DNA of 64,000 nucleotides, taken from contig JADDOH010010993.1 in assembly GCA_016648135.1 (NCBI GenBank), forward strand, positions 21,284 to 85,283. Reading direction: 5' to 3'. Under the pieces are notes generated by a model. The model worked only from the letters and a program-made list of their open reading frames with translations, did no database searches and was not told the origin of the DNA. The stretch is from Agrypnia vestita (Eukaryota > Arthropoda > Insecta > Trichoptera > Phryganeidae). The translations under genes were made by a program, and so were the position numbers. Positions 10,738 through 22,872 of the stretch are shown piece by piece; position 1 is the stretch's first letter, and each line of letters starts with the position of its first letter.

Positions 10738-11055
10738 AGATGTCTCCCAGAGACGAAATTATATTTTCATGGAAAAATAGGTAGGGAAGTCTTTGGTTCA
10801 TAGGGCTTTCGAACTATCGTACGGCTGACTTAAGTGATCACTATACACAATGTAACGTTCACCATTTCCGCCCATGATAGAATACCATGTCTATTAAATT
10901 TTTGGAAGTTGTATACATATAAATTATACGACATGTTCCGTATGTGTGTTCCAACAATCCATAGCGCGACCGGCATCCAAAGCTTTTTCACTCCCCTTAA
11001 ATTACCACAGATGTCACTAATGAGATATCTATTTATGATTTTTGGATTTTTTTAG
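10738..11055 (+). repeat. MITE family D, variant copy
   Basis: It starts with AGATGTCTCCCAGAGACGAA and continues through the family D core (GGCTGACTTAAGTGATCACT, AACGTTCACCATTTCC) to a second part (ACCGGCATCCAAAGCTTTTT) shared with 4800-5105. It ends with ATGAGATATCT, an inverted echo of the start. Confidence 0.65.
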
Positions 11056-11874
11056 CAGTATCCTCTATATGTGTAATGAGATTCTTCCAAATTATTACAT
11101 TACAATTACATAAAAAATAATGAAGCTTATTGAAATATTTACCAAATACGTATAATTTATTGTAAGATAGTTCTCAGTTTACATAACATTATGTTATGTA
11201 ATAACAAATTAAATATAAAATAAAGTTTTATACACAGATTACCAAAATAATATAGACATGTACAAACGGAAATTTCTTTATCCAATCTGTGGTACTTTGA
11301 AAAAAATACTACAGTATTCTTAAAAAAAATGTTTTATTACAAAACTAAGTCTTTACTTAGAGACTTTTTTACTTAAAGAAAAAGGTTTGGAATGAAATTA
11401 AAAAAAAATAAACTACTATTGCGAAAAATACGTTTTGCTTACTGGGGGACTTAATTATGCAAGCATAAATACATTAACTGCATTATAAATATATGCGAGG
11501 GGGGACTCCCACTGTATCGCAATCGTCTCGCCTTAAGAAGGGGTTTAGTTCCTCTGTACAATTTTATACTACGTAGTTTTAGAGGAACTTTAATAATAAA
11601 CACGTGAGAATAGAATTCAGAAATGATGTATATTAATTTTCGTCTTGCTTTATATCGACTAATTAAAATCGTTAAATGTTATGTTTTATAAGGTTAAGCA
11701 ACACATGATTATTTTGAAAGAATTTTTTTTTAAATTGGCCAGAAAATTGTTCAATAGAACTACTTTAATTCTAATTTTGTTTTAAATTTATATATTAATC
11801 GAATGGGTAGTCTGTATGGCTAACGCTTTCTTTGTAGGTAAATTTGAAAAAAGGTCCTTTATTTGAAAAAAAAT
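11056..11874. other. AT-rich stretch, nothing recognised
   Basis: No coding sequence, tandem array or inverted repeat of note was found. Confidence 0.35.
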
Positions 11875-12045
11875 AGGGAAGTATACACGAAATACGCGTC
11901 ACATCAATATTCTTATTATATACAAACTGAGCTATATGCCTGTGCTATGAAAAATCGGACTAACTTGCTGGTCTGAAAAATGCTCGAACCCGTGATCAAT
12001 GCAAGGGCCTCTAGACCAGCAATCACGTCTTTGTATGTAACCTCT
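11875..12045 (-). repeat. tRNA-derived SINE copy
   Basis: It matches the SINE at 32098 and 51125 on the minus strand: ATACGCGTCACATCAATATT, then the tail of the body and GGACTAACTTGCTGGTCTG. The tRNA-like head (TCGAACCCGTGATCA, a B-box remnant) follows. The first 20 bases are diverged. Confidence 0.6.
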
Positions 12046-12554
12046 CGGTGCTAAACATACTATAGGAAATTCAAAAAAATCCTTCACTGGAAGGTTATTT
12101 ATCACTGCAATCAAACGCGAAGGTTCATAATATGTAAAATAAAACTGACACAACATTGACATTTTTATTGAAGTAACACGACCAGGGAATGCGCACCAGG
12201 GGAATGCCCGGATAACAGAGAACTACCCGAAAGGAATGTGGTGATCAATGAAATGTTTGAAATGTAAATCAAAATGATTTCGTATATTTTTATATGATTC
12301 ACATATTTTATTAATCACTACCTCTACAATATAAATAAAATATAATAAAGTATGCTAATCCCTATTTGTAAAATAATAGAAAACAATTATATTTTAAATT
12401 ACAATTCAAACTGATTCTGAAAGAGGCCCAGTCCAACCCTACGTTCTAGGATAATTAATTATCAGTTGAATTTATATACATATAATTAATAAACATAAAA
12501 CTAAGTTTTCACCACTATTGTATTGAAAATATCAACATGTTGTGAAAAGTGGTA

Positions 12555-12640
12555 AAAAATAAGTTTATTTATATTAATTATATTAATAATGTCACTGATC
12601 GTTATTTATATTAATTATATTAATAATGTCGATCTTAGCA
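12555..12640. repeat. Short tandem duplication
   Basis: A unit of about 37 bp containing TTATTTATATTAATTATATT and AATAATGTC occurs twice side by side. It is AT-rich and probably slippage-derived. Confidence 0.6.
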
Positions 12641-12660
12641 TAAATAATAGAATTAAAAAA

Positions 12661-12870
12661 GGGTCGCTCAGATGGTTTGGGCATGTTGAGCGAATGATTG
12701 AGGAAAGAATATAATGCAAGTGTTGATGGCGCCAGAAAGAGAGGGCGACAAAGATGTATGAATGTGGATCAGGCGAGAGTTATATTTCAGGACAGAAGAG
12801 TGTGGCGCTCTATCGTCTCTGCCTACCCCCACGGGGAAACGGCGTGATGGTAAGTAAGTAAATATGTCAG
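12661..12870 (+). pseudogene. RTE-like element 3' end, internally deleted
   Basis: The sequence matches the end of the element at 50071-50870: GGTCGCTCAGATGGTTTGGG encodes SLRWFGHVERM, then DASVDGARKRG. An internal deletion jumps to CMNVDQARV and the terminal AYPHGETA followed by a stop. It ends in the same ATGG(TAAG)n tail. The deletion and a frame shift make it non-functional. Confidence 0.75.
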
Positions 12871-12919
12871 CACAAAATTATTTAGCCGTTTTTGAAGAAG
12901 AAGGAAGAAGAAGAAGCTT

Positions 12920-13310
12920 ATATTGAAGCCATCAAAGTTCTCGCGGATATCCTCAATGCTGAAGCAGCTACATTGGCTTCGCCTGCCGGAGCGGATAAAT
13001 TTAAAACTCTCTCTGATGGTGTACAAAAGTCTTCAAAGAAAAGCACCACAATATTTGATCGACCTCTGTATCCCAGACACACTGGAAGACGGCTCGCACT
13101 GCGGTCAGCTAAATCGGAGGCACCCTGCAGGCTGGTAGTACCGAGGAGACCTGGAGCCAAGGAAAGTGCTTTCAGCTATGCGGGACCAGCTATGTGGAAT
13201 CAGCTGCCTCCAGTGTTGCGATCTATGGAGAACCAGGAATTCTTCAAGGAGAGCCTAAAAACTCATTTTTCGGGATGTCACACCTGTAAAGCGCCCTTGA
13301 ACCGGTGAGC
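12920..13310 (+). pseudogene. L2/CR1-like LINE reverse transcriptase C-terminus
   Basis: Frame one encodes LKQLHWLRLPERINLKL and MVYKSLQRKAPQYL, the LHWLPV...RI.YK..VYK motif of L2/CR1 elements. A shift near 13040 leads to another frame with RRLALRSAK, LVVPRRPGAKESAFSYAGPA, MWNQLPPVLR and FFKESLKTHF, the standard end of that protein. It is 5'-truncated and carries at least one frame shift. It sits directly after an RTE relic, so two insertions abut. Confidence 0.75.
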
Positions 13311-13449
13311 AAGCCACTAATGAGCATGCTTATTACAAGCAATGTGCGTACACACATGCTACTAATAAGCAAGGCCTAAAGATCAATACTGCGCATGCTC
13401 ACGTGCCACTAACAAGCATGTGTATCAGTACCTTAAAATAATATCGAGA

Positions 13450-13845
13450 AAATAACTTGAAAACATGATTTTATTTATTTATTTCTGTTTAATTATAATT
13501 ATAAGATTTTGTTTGGACTGTGCCTGTCTCACTAGAAATATCTGTGTTGAGACCGGCATAGTGACAATATTGTGTAGGTTCAAAACATAGTAAATAGATA
13601 ATAAACTGTTTAAAGTAACATAATAGAAAATATAACATATATATGAGGTTATATTGTGTGAGTGTGTTTGTGTAAGTGTGCCTATTTTATCTCTCCCCGT
13701 GTTTCGGATCCACTGTTTTATTTTGTATTTTATGTTAGGGTTGTAAATTGTGGTTAGCCCGGATTGTTTTAATTCGTCAAGCATGCAATTAAGAAGTTTG
13801 GGTCCAAAATAGCTATAGTTCCTTTGTCCATACGTGGTATGTAAA
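13450..13845 (-). pseudogene. LINE 3' end with (TTTA)n tail
   Basis: The tail TTTATTTATTTATTT starts near 13470 on the plus strand. At the far end the minus strand encodes TYGQRNYSYFGPKLLNCML and then DELKQSG. This matches the C-terminal R-x-Y-x-x-FGPKL motif of LINE proteins. It is 5'-truncated, leaving some 40 codons and the 3' UTR. Confidence 0.55.
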
Positions 13846-13859
13846 AACTAAATTAGCGG

Positions 13860-14872
13860 TATTTATTTATTTATTTATTTAATATTCATGGAAGACCAAC
13901 AGCACAACAAAGAAGCATAAAAAAACATTGATATAATATAGATGGCCAATTACAGGTCTCCACATTTAGAAATATGTCAGTAATGATAAATATTTATGAA
14001 TTAAACTAAGGCATGTTAAAAATTATTTAACAAGAAAGAATAAAAAATTTAAACAAAGGAATAAGAAACTTAATTATTAGCAGAAAAACATAGGAGTAAA
14101 AAAATATACAAAAAAAAATGAACAAGAGAAAAAGAGACTTAATTGTTAAGTAGGAAAAAAAATTCTCTACTCAAAATTTTTTTTAAAACTTAGGCATGTT
14201 AAGAATAATATAAAAAAACGAATAAAAAATTTAAACGAAAGAAAAAGAGACCTAATTATTAGAAGAAAAACATAGGCAAGTTGAAAATAATACAAAAAAA
14301 TGAACAAGAGAAAAAGAGACTGAATTATGAAGTAGAAAAAAATTCAGCACTTAAAATTTTTCTTAATCTTGTATGGCTGCACTCGAACAGATCAATATCC
14401 AATAATCTTATCAGTTTATTGAATGCATCGCATGCCCTCAAGAAACATGAATTACGACGATAGTTGGATGAGGTAAAATCAATGTGAAAGAGTGGTATTT
14501 GAGAATAGTTTTACCTCATCCAACTATCGTCGTAATTCGTGTTTCTTGAGGGCATGCGATGCATTCAATAAACTGATAAGATTATTGGATATTGATCTGT
14601 TCGAGTGCAGCCACACAAGATTAAGAAAAATTTGGAGTGCTGAATTTTTTTCCACGTAATAATTAAGTTTCTTTTTCTTTTGTTTAAATTTTTTTATTCT
14701 TTCTTTCTATATAATTTTTAATATGCCTTAGTCATTCATAAATATTTATCATTACTGACATATTTCTAAATGTGGAGACCTGTAATTGGCCATCTATATT
14801 GTATCAATGTTTTCTATGCTTTTTTTTGTGCTGTTGGTCTTCCGTGAACATTAAATAAATAAATAAATAGTC
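13860..14872. repeat. Head-to-head palindrome of two LINE 3' ends
   Basis: Two copies of the same LINE 3' end face each other. The left copy (minus) has its ATTTATTTATTT tail at 13860, the right copy (plus) its ATAAATAAATAAATA tail at 14858. The central arms, 14340-14475 and 14507-14650, are almost perfectly complementary around a loop of about 31 bases. In the right copy the coding remnant reads FLRACDAFNKLIRLLDIDLF, a typical LINE C-terminus. The left copy is longer because part of its 3' UTR is duplicated in tandem (about 14040-14300). Confidence 0.8.
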
Positions 14873-14879
14873 AATCAAC

Positions 14880-15200
14880 GACATATGAACGCGAGCACTC
14901 GGTCGGTTTGCATGCTGGTGGCTACCCCTCCTATTGGTGCGCGCGCAAGTGTGCGTGGCGCGCAGTGCGCGGGCGCAGAACAACTTTCGCGGGCCCGCTG
15001 ATGTTTGGCGATGGACGCCGATCGTTTTTTGTTTTTTTTCCGCTCGAATTTTGAACCCAGCCCTAAAGGGCAAGGAACCCTCTCGGCTGTGTACACAATT
15101 CGGAATCTCCTTTTTTAACGCTCCGCGAAGTGTTGTAAGAGCGGCGCTGACCGGCCGCGGGAAAATAACAATGGCGCGGGGCGAGCTGTGGTCAAAGCAC
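14880..15200. other. GC-rich islet 2, possible promoter or regulatory DNA
   Basis: A CpG-rich block (GCGCGCGCAAGTGTGCGTGG, GGGCGCAGAACAACTTTCGC) with an inverted CCAAT-type box (CCTATTGGTG) near 14930. Open frames in several phases have no recognisable domain. It starts immediately after a LINE tail. Confidence 0.35.
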
Positions 15201-16510
15201 TCGAAATGCTTTGAGTAAATGTCGAGAAGACACTTAATGCAGATTTCAGGTTCTCGATAATTATTGCCGTGCTCATAACAAAAATTGCAACCTTTTCAGT
15301 TTTCGTACACTCAATTAAAACCGAAATCATTACAATCAACTGCATTGTAATTCTTGTCAGTAATTATCGCGGGTCGCAATCAGGTTATGACAGCTGCACA
15401 ACAGCGCAACATTCTCGCTTCGTCATTTTTGACGTTTGACAGATATCTTGACATCCCGTCTATTTTATGTCTTAGTATTTATAACGTCATTGTTATAATG
15501 AGAATACGGCAGATGGCTAAATCCAGGAATATGGTCCCATGGTCCATACAACAAATCCATCTGAAAATAAGTATTTCTCGATATAAATAAATGTCCTGGT
15601 TACAATATTAAAGATAATAAGATAATAATTAAAATAGAAGATAGATGATTTTAGCACGCAGCATCTATTTTCTTTTAAAATAGTTTGTTTTAAAGTAGAT
15701 GTAATATTGACTTATTTATTTAAAATTAATCGATGAGAGTTAAATACAAATATTTGATGACAAATAAAATCTTCTAAGCCTGCTTTGCAAAACAGTGATC
15801 ATAATTCAACATTGTATGTCATAGAGTACAAAAGATGTTTGAAATTGAATTAAATTAACTGCCAGTTGGTTTAATTAAATTACAGACAATTAATAAAAAA
15901 AACCTATAGAAATTCATAATATTTGTAAACAATTTAACAATATCAGATTCCTTGAAACTTATTTCTTCAAGACAATCAATATTATCATACTTAGTTAGAT
16001 ACTTTTGTATAACCTCAACGTCTTCCTTAACTATTGACTGCCTGGATATTGAATAAGAGCTGAACTTAGAATATTAGGGTATTACGCCCGCTTTAGGATG
16101 AGTAAAAAAGCCTACAGCCTGATCGATCACTCTAAATGATAACATTCATAAAGCTTAATAAACTCGATCCGAAGATCATTGCCAAAAAAGATTCATTTAA
16201 GTTTACGCTATCGTAATTCGTATTTTTCTTGTTGCTTATCCATTCAGCAGTGAAGTGGGACCCGCCGGCTCCACACTTTCACCATCCAGATTGGCATTGT
16301 TTTAATGATAAAGCAGTTTCTTCACTACGCCGCTGACGAAGCAGAAGTAGTCGTGCGACGCGGCGAGGAAACTGCACAAACCACTTCACTCTCGCTAGGG
16401 TGTAATAGGAGGACAATGATTTATTTTAAGCAAAATATCACATCACAATATATAAGAAAATATAAGCAAATCCAGATAAATACAAAGAAAAGAAAATAAC
16501 AAGCCATAAG
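15201..16510. other. Low-repeat DNA, no gene seen
   Basis: The block 15200-15560 is less AT-rich than its surroundings and holds several ATTA/TAAT homeodomain-type sites, so it could be regulatory. A second less AT-rich patch lies at 16250-16400 (GACCCGCCGGCTCCACACTT). No coding exon is supported. Confidence 0.3.
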
Positions 16511-16514
16511 TATC

Positions 16515-16722
16515 CATTCAACAGACTTCAGTTGACTCTCTGACTGCTTAGAGTGACCCGGAAAAACTCTATAATAGACCGATAAAACCATTGCTTCAGA
16601 TTCTTCATCCACGCAGTTCTTCTTCTTTCAGGATCCCAATTTCCCACAAACTTCTCCTTTGCTACGAGCTGCAAGATCTGATACTTTTCTGTATGCATCA
16701 TTGCATGTCCAAGATATAAATT
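16515..16722 (-). pseudogene. Non-LTR reverse transcriptase C-terminal fragment
   Basis: The minus strand reads YLGHAMMHTEKYQILQLVAK, then GNWDPERRRTAWMKNLKQWF and YRSIIEFFRV. This is the GH-x-M-R...KY-x-LLQLI...GRRR-x-W-x-KNLR-x-W end of the same LINE family as 59582-60119. It is short and 5'-truncated. Confidence 0.65.
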
Positions 16723-17324
16723 AGTTTTAAGATTCGTATTATTTTACATATCTCTTTTTCATTATTCATCCAATTTCCTTAGTTTTTGTCGCAATTTATT
16801 TGTATTCAATTTACGAAAGATTTATCCACGTTCACACATTTACAAATATCTTCAAGCAGCTGCAAGAATTTCATTGACAAGCACTTCAAAATGTTGCATC
16901 AGACCTTTGGATTAAAATAAAAATTGACTGACATCAGTGGCCGCTTCGCGATCATAATTAGGGTATCCCTTTACCAATCATTCTCCTCCTGTTAAATGGC
17001 TGGTATTTGCATTTCAACCCGCTTAATTATACATATTAGGAGGCTTCTGTCATGTTTGACGGGCACTTAATATCGCTCCCAGTCAACAGTCTCAAGTTTT
17101 TTTTGTTAAACGAATTGTTCAGAGTAATGTACGCTGTGTGCCTCTGTGCGGTGAGGCAGGATGCGTCACTGAGTGTTGTGAATCGTCTGGAGATTCTATA
17201 TAAATATTATTTAAATTTACTAGCGGTCCTTGCCTGACATTGCTAGGGACACGGTGAAAGTTATGATTTGAAATAAATACATAAAATTTTGATTTTTGAA
17301 CAAAAAAAAAACAGTAACAACTTT

Positions 17325-17960
17325 TTCTTCTTCTTCTTCATCAACATTCATTTCTCCACTGCTGGATATAGGCCTCTTCCATACCCTTCCATTCTTCCTT
17401 GTTGTTTGCTTAATGTAGCCATTTCTTTCCCCCCACAGCGGCTATATCGTCGGCCCATCTCTTTTGAGGTCTTCCGATGCCTCTTTTATTCTCACAAGGT
17501 CTCCATTTCAGAACTCTGGGAGGCCATCTTGTGGCATCTTGCCTCGCAACATGTCCTGCCCATTGCCATTTTAGCTTTGCTACACGATACATGATATCCA
17601 CTACTCTAGTTCTGCGCCTAATTTCGTCATTTCTATTTCTATCTCTTAGGCTTACTCCAAGCATGGATCTCTCCATGGATCGTTGCGTGCATTTGAGCTT
17701 TTCTACACTTTTTTTTTTGTAAGGGCCATAGTCTCCACTCCATACGTCATCACTTGCAGTATGCATGATTCAAAGGCTTTTCTTTTTAGGCTAATTGGGA
17801 TCTCTTTGTTCTCGAAGATATGTTTGAATTCGCCAAAAGCAGCCCAGCTCATTCCTATTCGTCATGGTAATTCTGCTGTTTGGTCTCTTCGTCCATTTTT
17901 AACTTATGTCCTAGGTATATATATTCATCTACTATTTCAATATTATTATTATTGATAGTG
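17325..17960 (-). pseudogene. RTE-like retrotransposon, last 200 codons
   Basis: From 17955 the minus strand encodes DEYIYLGHKLKMDEETKQQ, then (after small shifts) KRKAFESCILQVMTYGVE. An uninterrupted frame from 17766 to 17410 follows, with KLKCTQRSMERSMLGVSLRD, RRTRVVDIMYRVAKLKWQWA, GHVARQDATRW and GRPQKRWADDI. A stop then interrupts KKWLH*ANNKEEWKGMEEAY before the natural end IQQWRNEC. Plus-strand frames here are antisense shadows. A second 3' end of the same family lies at 52395-52497. Confidence 0.8.
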
Positions 17961-18323
17961 ATTATTTTGTTATCTATGTATAACCAATAATAACTACCTC
18001 CAATAACTTCGAGTAAATAAAGAATTATAAATAAAATTTTATAATAATAATAATAACAATATTTGGATCATTTGTATAACGCCGTTTTCGTGAGTACTCA
18101 CCTCAAGGGCGCTTCACACAAAGAAACTTACTGACTAAAAACACTTATTTAATATTCCATACTTATTCACTAGATGACATGCAAAAAATGGAATTAACGT
18201 TTAAAACTATAATAGTTGGGAGTTCTAGAAAGAATCAGGTATTTTCGCGGAGTGCATACTAGGAATGGGAAACATTACGAAGTGATGTAACTATAATGAT
18301 TCTATAGATTTTTATATGATTAT

Positions 18324-18760
18324 CTAAAAAAAATGCGTCTTTAGTTGTTTTTTGAACTGTAGTAAGCTGTTTGTTTGTCTCAGTTTATTTGGTAGTTTAT
18401 TCCAGAAATTTGGTCCAGCCATCGCAAAAGCACGATCACCAAAATTAGGTTTGTGGACGCGATTTACTTCAACTAACCTATTTGTAGATGTAAATGTTGA
18501 TGCTGAGCGAAGAGTTAGCTGTCTGTTATTTGCGTAAAATGCAGAAGTCGGTAATGTATTGAGGGGCCATGTAGTGAATAGCTTTGAATATTGTGAGGCA
18601 TAACTTATATTCAATCCTCTCTGGACATTTTAGCTGGTGAAGGTTTTGAAGATGGTGTGAGATATGCGAAGACTTTGATACGCCAGTAATGGGTCTTACA
18701 GCGGCATTAAATACCGATTGTAGTTTGTTTTTTCCTGTTTCGGTAGATAATCACATGTTG
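18324..18760 (-). pseudogene. L2/CR1-like LINE reverse transcriptase C-terminus
   Basis: Upstream on the minus strand one frame reads NKLQSVFNAAVRPITGVSKS, then HISHHLQNLHQLKCPERIEY and KLCLTIFKAIHYMAPQY, the N-A-R...HI...LH-L...RI-YK-L hallmark. The following frame 18614-18324 ends with FGDRAFAMAGPNFWNKLPNK and LLQFKKQLKTHFF. One frame shift separates the two halves. It is related to the copy at 12920-13310. Confidence 0.75.
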
Positions 18761-19750
18761 TTTTATTATAATTAAACATTATTCAATCTCACGAAAGAAA
18801 TTTTTTATCGATTTGTCAAATAAATGATCATTAAACCTTAAAATTTCTCACAAATTCCTCTAATACAAGTGCCATCTACTCCACGTGCAATCAGTACCAG
18901 GCGGAAACTGGCGCACCCCACCGCAGCCAACGTACAATGACGTAGTAAATTCAGTCACCTACACTCGCTGCGATTTGGCATTGTGACGAAAAGTAATGGG
19001 TACCGCGCCTTCATCCAGTCTTGGACCAATGGTTTTTAAGCTCGCCAAACAACATTTGAAGAATTTTGACGTAGAGTACAAGCATATACATATCTTTGCC
19101 GGTGTCATCTGTAACTTTGGTTATTTTTTAAAATAAATCAATCGTGCAGATCCTGTGACTATCTTTGTTGATATGAAAAGAATCTATTTTCAATTCAATA
19201 ATTGTTTCACAATCCTGGTATTGGTTGGGTTCATCGAGGGTTTCGAGAATTGTGTTGTTGGTTTTGATTATATGTCTTCATTTCGTAACACAAAAGTTCC
19301 AAATGTGGGTCCCTCGAAGGAGGCGTTCTTTGGAAATATTCAGCCCAGCCACAATGTCTGGTTTGTCATTTAAAAGTCGATGTTTTTGCTCGCACCTGAT
19401 TCTCCACTGCCCGTGTTATGTTAGCCATTATATAAATTGAATTAAAATGAGAAAAGCAAACAAGTTGTACTTAAAGCTTGCGTGATGTGCACATATCTCG
19501 TTTTTTATAACTTTGTGCCGTTTTCCTGTTTTAGTGTTAGTTAGTGGTCGACTCGTGAAAGGAGTGTTGGTGGAGAAATAATTAAGTTAGTAGATTTCCG
19601 TCACCGCCAAAAAATTTATCAAAAAAAAATTGTGTGCTTGTACTTCTTGGCATGCACAAAAAACCACGTGATGTGTTGTATACTTTGAGCTGGAATATAT
19701 CTGGATAGAATGCATTATAGCTAGGTTTAGACTCAGGATATACAATAAAC
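18761..19750. other. Unassigned DNA with mixed composition
   Basis: A less AT-rich patch at 18880-19120 (CAGGCGGAAACTGGCGCACC) and two overlapping 70-codon plus-strand frames at 19155-19440 are visible. The latter resemble nothing known, and two overlapping frames of equal length do not support coding. Confidence 0.3.
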
Positions 19751-19754
19751 CAGA

Positions 19755-20310
19755 AATACTATTTTATTTATTTATTGTTTATTGTTTATTTTACATTTAT
19801 TTTAATATAACTTACTAATAACTGCCAAACTAGGTAAAACCTGTTATGTGGCAGTTATTCTCATTTTCTGGTTATGTAATAGTAACAAATAACAATAGTA
19901 AAGAAGTATAAACGTAAAAAAGAAAGCAGAAAGAATTTAGTAATATATACAATCAAAAAAATACATAAATCTAAAATAAAAGGAAATATACATATAAAAT
20001 TAAGATAAAATTTAAGTATGTACAAAAATAAATACAAATGATAAGAGACAAAAAAATAAAAAAATTAAGTAGATACAAAAATAAATAATAAATTAGAGCA
20101 TACTTGAAATTATATAAAGCAAATTTTGCCTATTTAGAGGTCAAGGGCGGATCACTTCTTCAGCATACCTTCTACCTGATATTTTTATAAAATTTGTGAT
20201 ACGTTGTTTAAAAAGTTTGTGTATTTTAATTTCTTTAGTTTCATTTGATTACCTGTTAAAAACAAGCGGGGCATTGACATTAAATTGTCTTTGTCCAAAA
20301 GACAGTTGTA
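19755..20310 (-). repeat. LINE 3' end, degraded
   Basis: The (TTTA)n-type tail at 19762 and a minus-strand remnant near 20300-20200 (YNCLLDKDNLMSMPRLFLTG, then KLKYTNFLNNVSQ) fit the end of a LINE protein. The A-rich middle contains a local tandem duplication (AAGTATGTACAAAAATAAAT and a variant). Confidence 0.45.
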
Positions 20311-22606
20311 TCAATGACAGTTTTCCATCGAAGGATCAAAAATCTATGGCGGTAAAACAGATTTGAATCAAATAACTTCATAGAGAAAATAAACAACAAA
20401 CAGCATCCGAAGCGTATGCGATTTTTCATAACGGCATGTTCAAAAGATTTTATAGCTCCCTGAGCAATTTCCGTATTTTCCAAACGTGATGTCACTTATA
20501 AGAATTGCTACTGGTTGAATAACACTTGAAAAACTCAGCTTTCGATTGATGAATCATAACTCGATGGTGTGAATACATTCCCGTTGCATTATGCGCTCAC
20601 ATGTTGTTGCATCCTAAAATTTCACTCTTAACGCAGCTAAAGAAGTACATCTTCAATAATTGAAAACCTATTTCAATTCCATATGACTTCGATATTTACG
20701 ACTATGGGAATATTACCATATTGTCTATTTGGGTAGTAATAATATGGATTGTAGAGGTGAAGTGTTAGGGAACGTGATGCTATTCATTTGTGCTTTTCAT
20801 TTCGGTAAGTGCCATATGAGATTGATTATTAGAACTGCACTTGAATAGAGAATTTTTTAAATGTCTAGAAAGTTACAAAAAGGACTTTTTAACGAAAATA
20901 CTCGAAAAGAAAAAAGTACTAATTAAATACCACTAATAAATCTGCTAATAAAAGTGAAGTGTTATAATTCGAAGTAAATATCGACATCGTTATTTACCCC
21001 ACACTGAAAGTGGCGATATTTTTGGTACAGCAACGGAAAGGTTAACTGATGTTAGTTCTAAAATATTCCCGTAGAAAACAATTTAAAGAACGAAACGTTA
21101 TACGTGTGTGAATATTCATAGTCCCAAAGCCTTAAAAGTCGGTTAAAAACCCCATTAATTTGTATATCCTGCGGATCAAATCGGAGGCCCTAAAACCTCG
21201 AGCTATAGATGCATTCCTTGCAGGCGAAGCCTTATGCGGTGCAGTGGATGCATTCATGCTACACCCATACCACGGAGAGGTAACGTAACACCTAGGCTGT
21301 GGAGGTGTGGGTGCAGCCATGCATTAAGAACCAGTTTTCCAAAATCGCACGGCTCATAATAATAACAGCAACGAACAAATAAAACAAAAACTCAACCAGG
21401 CCTAAATACAAATGAACTTATTTTTAAATAAGTTTAAAATAGAACAAAATCCATGTACCCACTGTTTTACGTCAAATTTCAAGCTATGAAGAAAGTGAGG
21501 CTGGTGTAAAATATAAGTCGTACAATTGAAATAAAATATTTTTACTAATATTTTTTTGATTTTAGCGTCGAATATAGAATTTCATACGGTTGACCAACAT
21601 ACTTGTCTATACAATAACCCACTTTTAAAATTTGCATTGTGAGTAGATTGCAGAAATAAGATTTCAAATGGGAATGAAAGAGCGATAAACACTTCAAATA
21701 GGAATGAATTATATTAAAAAAAAATTATTCATTCCTATAGCGATCAAAATAAAAATTATTCGAAACAATTCCATTTTAAATTTGGAAAATTATTAAGAAT
21801 TCATTTATTTAAAAAAGTAAAATTGTTTTATTGCTTCGTACCGTTGTTTGCTTTTGACTTTCCTTAAAATATCATCAACGATTTTCCCTTCAATATTCAG
21901 AATGTTTTATACAAGCAATGGTCAAAAAGTTGTATTTAAATAACTAACTTTATTTACTGGTCGTACCCGAATTCATACAAGCAGAAATAATGTATTGAAC
22001 ATTTAATATTTCAAAATTATTTTCAATTTTCAATTTAATTATTTTTCAATTTATTTTATTTTAATGTATTTCAATATTAAACTAAATTTTCTTTTATGAA
22101 ATAACATTGGAAAGCATGAAGAAAAAAAATCGTTTATTTTGGAAAATTAGTAAAAGTTATCATTGTGGGCAATTTTCTGCCGTACCATTACTTGACAATG
22201 CTGGTGAATTGTAGTCTAAAGATAGGATGAATATAATACAGCTTCAGTAGGGATATGTTCTGTTCAGTAAAACTGTCATACGGATAGAACAAACAAGTGC
22301 TTGCGCGCAAACAAGCAAAATTGAGATTGCAAACGACGCATAGGCATAACGTTGAATACGATCAGTGAGGATTACAAGTATAGCCGTAGATTATGGTATC
22401 TTGCTTAACTCCGTGTAATAACAGCTAGAATTTTTTGTGGTCTTTTTATAAGATAAGGATTATTTAAATTATCTTTATTTTCCAGAATCTATAGTTATGC
22501 ATATGTTTGCCTGTATGTACTGTACGCCCTTAAAGTATACAATTACAAGTATGTAAACATATTAAAATATAACTATTATAACAGAATATTATTTAACTTA
22601 GTAAAA
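20311..22606. other. AT-rich DNA with one conserved-looking patch
   Basis: Mostly featureless. The block 21160-21320 (CTAAAACCTCGAGCTATAGA, CAGGCGAAGCCTTATGCGGT) is balanced in composition and not repeated in the window. Its minus-strand 62-codon frame (21320-21132) has no recognised domain. Confidence 0.3.
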
Positions 22607-22790
22607 ACCAGGGGCGTGCAGTGGGAACATCGCAGCATGACTTTTACGTAACCAATTATTTGGAAAAAAAAAGAATAAAACATATATTTCTTAATATTTC
22701 ACAGTTGTTATCATATCATTAATATTTTGATATATCATAAAAATCTGTAGCATTAATATTTTATTTCAATTTTTTTTTCAAAATAAACGT
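22607..22790. repeat. Dispersed repeat starting CAGGGGCGTGCAGTGGGA, copy 2
   Basis: It matches 6075-6262 from the first base through AAAATCTGTAGCA, with small indels. Orientation is the same as copy 1. Confidence 0.55.
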
Positions 22791-22836
22791 TTACAAAAAA
22801 GTCACGCGTCTGGTAAAAACCACTACCCGATTTAAG

Positions 22837-22872
22837 GTCTACCGGTTTCGAGACGTACCCGTCTCTTCGACC
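22837..22872 (-). ncRNA. Hammerhead-like motif relic (ACCGGT type)
   Basis: On the minus strand GGTC, GAAGAGAC, a loop, GTCTC, GAAACCGGT, A, GACC. GGTC and GACC pair as stem I, GAGAC/GTCTC is stem II, and ACCGGT is self-complementary. Part of the CTGACGA core seems deleted (only CGA remains), so this copy should be inactive. Confidence 0.3.

Noticed and set aside
17289..17955. Plus-strand frames of 80-100 codons
   Set aside because: They are antisense to the RTE-like frame on the minus strand, whose conserved motifs are clear.
21132..21320. A structured RNA gene in the balanced block
   Set aside because: No consistent fold or known RNA motif could be seen by eye; it remains unassigned.
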